A stretch of DNA of 7,310 nucleotides from Gallicola sp. GTDB taxonomy: Bacteria; Bacillota; Clostridia; Tissierellales; Peptoniphilaceae. The position numbers and the translations under genes were made by a program. The stretch covers positions 1 to 7,310 of the forward strand of contig JAAZME010000242.1 of the NCBI GenBank assembly GCA_012798975.1, written 5' to 3'. Under the pieces are notes generated by a model that saw only the letters and a list, made by a program, of their open reading frames with translations, was not told the DNA's origin and made no database searches. Positions 6,358-7,310 of the stretch are shown piece after piece. The number at the start of each line of letters is the position of its first letter. Positions within the stretch are counted from its first letter, which is position 1.

Positions 6358-7310
6358 AGCCTTCTTCCGTAATTCCATCTGGTGATACGAGATAAACCTT
6401 ATCGCAATCCGGACTTCCGATCACTTGATCTTTCTCTACAATTACATCTTCCATGATCACTGCGTTGTATACTTTTGCTCCTTCTCGAATAATTGAATTA
6501 GACAAGAGTACGCTGTCTTTTACCGCAGCTCCTTCTTCAACATGAACATTGTTAAATAATACAGAATGTTCAATATCTCCATAGATTCTGCATGCTTCGT
6601 TAATTAACGCGTTTTTTATCCTTGCAGAAGAAGAAACAAAATGAGGAGGAAGATTTCTTGCTTTTGTATAAATCTGCCATGATGTATCAAAAATATCTAA
6701 AGGATTATCTATTTCCAATAGATCCAGATTTGCTTCCCAATAAGATTTTACTGTTCCTACATCTTTCCAATATCCCTCAAATTTCCATGCATACATCGGA
6801 TTTCCGGCATTCAGCATTTTTGGGAGTATATTCATCCCAAAATCATGCTCGGATGCTTCATCTTTGTCGTCTTCTAATAGAAACTCTCTTAAGACGCTCC
6901 AGTTAAACATATAAATTCCCATAGATGCTAAATTGCTTTTTGGATTGGCAGGTTTTTCGTCAAATTCCACTATAGCATTTTCCTCGTCTGTATTCAGAAT
7001 TCCAAACCTTGAAGCTTCCTCCCAAGGAACGGGCATTACAGCTATGGTTGCTACAGAACCTTTCTCTTTATGATAATTAAGAAGTTCTTTATAATTCATT
7101 TTATAGATATGATCTCCTGACAGAACAAGTACATATTCCGCTTCTAAATTATCAAGAAAATCAATATTTTCTAAAATAGCATTCGCTGTCCCTTCATACC
7201 ATCTTCCTCCCTTTTCTGTATAGTGGGGAGATAATATACGAAGACCGCCGCTGTCTCTATCATAATCCCAAGCTGATCCATTGCCTATATGGGTATTAAG
7301 CTCAAAGGGT
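6356..7310 (-). CDS. glgC: Glucose-1-phosphate adenylyltransferase GlgC (ADP-glucose pyrophosphorylase), 5' end cut by window
   Basis: Catalyses ATP + glucose-1-phosphate to ADP-glucose + pyrophosphate, the committed cytoplasmic step of bacterial glycogen synthesis. The frame stays open from the window edge to TAG at 6356-6358, giving 317 residues. About 60-80 N-terminal residues, including the GGRG nucleotide loop, lie outside. Visible GlgC hallmarks, numbered from the first whole codon, are ELNTHIGNGSAWDYDR (3-18), RWYEGTANAI (36-45), SGDHIYKM with the catalytic Asp at 66 (nt 7112-7114), PWEEASRFGI (95-104), the sugar-phosphate motif FDEKP (116-120), SMGIYMF (129-135) and GYWKDVGT (179-186). 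Residues from about 225 onward show the spaced hydrophobic pattern of the C-terminal left-handed beta-helix. All expected catalytic residues in view are present, so this is the active subunit, unlike the next gene. The ATG at 7099 is internal (the Met of SGDHIYKM) and is not the start. Its stop codon lies within the glgD ribosome binding site. Confidence 0.97.
   Translation of the reverse strand, partial: PFELNTHIGNGSAWDYDRDSGGLRILSPHYTEKGGRWYEGTANAILENIDFLDNLEAEYVLVLSGDHIYKMNYKELLNYHKEKGSVATIAVMPVPWEEASRFGILNTDEENAIVEFDEKPANPKSNLASMGIYMFNWSVLREFLLEDDKDEASEHDFGMNILPKMLNAGNPMYAWKFEGYWKDVGTVKSYWEANLDLLEIDNPLDIFDTSWQIYTKARNLPPHFVSSSARIKNALINEACRIYGDIEHSVLFNNVHVEEGAAVKDSVLLSNSIIREGAKVYNAVIMEDVIVEKDQVIGSPDCDKVYLVSPDGITEEG

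Noticed and set aside
6346..6378. A longer start (ATG 6378) for glgD
   Set aside because: It overlaps glgC and has no good ribosome site, whereas ATG 6345 has AGGAGGT at 5 bases and begins the recognisable GlgD N-terminus.
342..6906. Short plus-strand open frames (342-536, 3705-4013, 3943-4152, 4131-4436, 5183-5443, 5635-5847, 5859-6095, 6622-6906)
   Set aside because: All lie antisense to well-supported genes. Their translations show no recognisable family, they lack convincing ribosome sites, and they look like shadow frames.
6356..7099. glgC beginning at ATG 7099 as a complete short gene
   Set aside because: The same frame stays open to the window edge and encodes conserved GlgC sequence (HIGNGSAWD, YEGTANAI, SGDHIYKM). 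The Met at 7099 is internal.
1..7310. Internal terminators, promoters, riboswitches, RNA genes, repeats or CRISPR
   Set aside because: Coding sequence covers nearly every base, gaps are at most 10 bases, and I saw no GC-rich hairpin with a T-run at any junction and no repeated units.

Overview
The window is a compact stretch of a bacterial glycogen operon, read entirely on the minus strand. It is AT-rich by eye and has strong AGGAGG-type ribosome binding sites. The pairing of GlgC with GlgD, a catalytically degenerate ADP-glucose pyrophosphorylase paralogue typical of Firmicutes, points to a low-GC Firmicute. A clostridial lineage is my best guess, but I cannot name a genus.

In transcription order (high to low coordinate) there are five genes. 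glgC (7310-6356, 5' end outside the window) encodes ADP-glucose pyrophosphorylase. glgD (6345-5227) encodes its regulatory paralogue. glgA (5216-3786) encodes a GT5 glycogen synthase. A full-length glycogen phosphorylase homologue follows (3784-1430). Last is a cytoplasmic type I pullulanase/debranching enzyme (1433-1, 3' end outside the window). Gaps between genes are 10, 10, 1 and -4 bases (the last an ATGA overlap). There is no intergenic stretch for an internal promoter or terminator, so the genes should be one transcript with coupled translation. No RNA gene, mobile element, CRISPR array or long repeat was seen.

GlgC, probably with GlgD, makes ADP-glucose from glucose-1-phosphate and ATP, and GlgA extends alpha-1,4-glucan from it. 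The pullulanase removes alpha-1,6 branches during remobilisation. The branching enzyme GlgB is not in the window.

The most interesting element is the phosphorylase-like protein. It aligns with glycogen phosphorylase from end to end, but the lysine that carries pyridoxal phosphate is arginine (R634). The phosphate-binding Lys-Arg pair is Asp-Asp (D522-D523), and the NHT, KTNG and VNGVA active-site motifs are also gone. The reading frame is intact and tightly coupled to its neighbours, so this looks like a maintained pseudoenzyme rather than a decaying gene. With GlgD, the operon would then carry two enzyme-derived proteins that have lost catalytic residues. I infer a regulatory, scaffolding or glucan-binding role, which is not shown by sequence alone.
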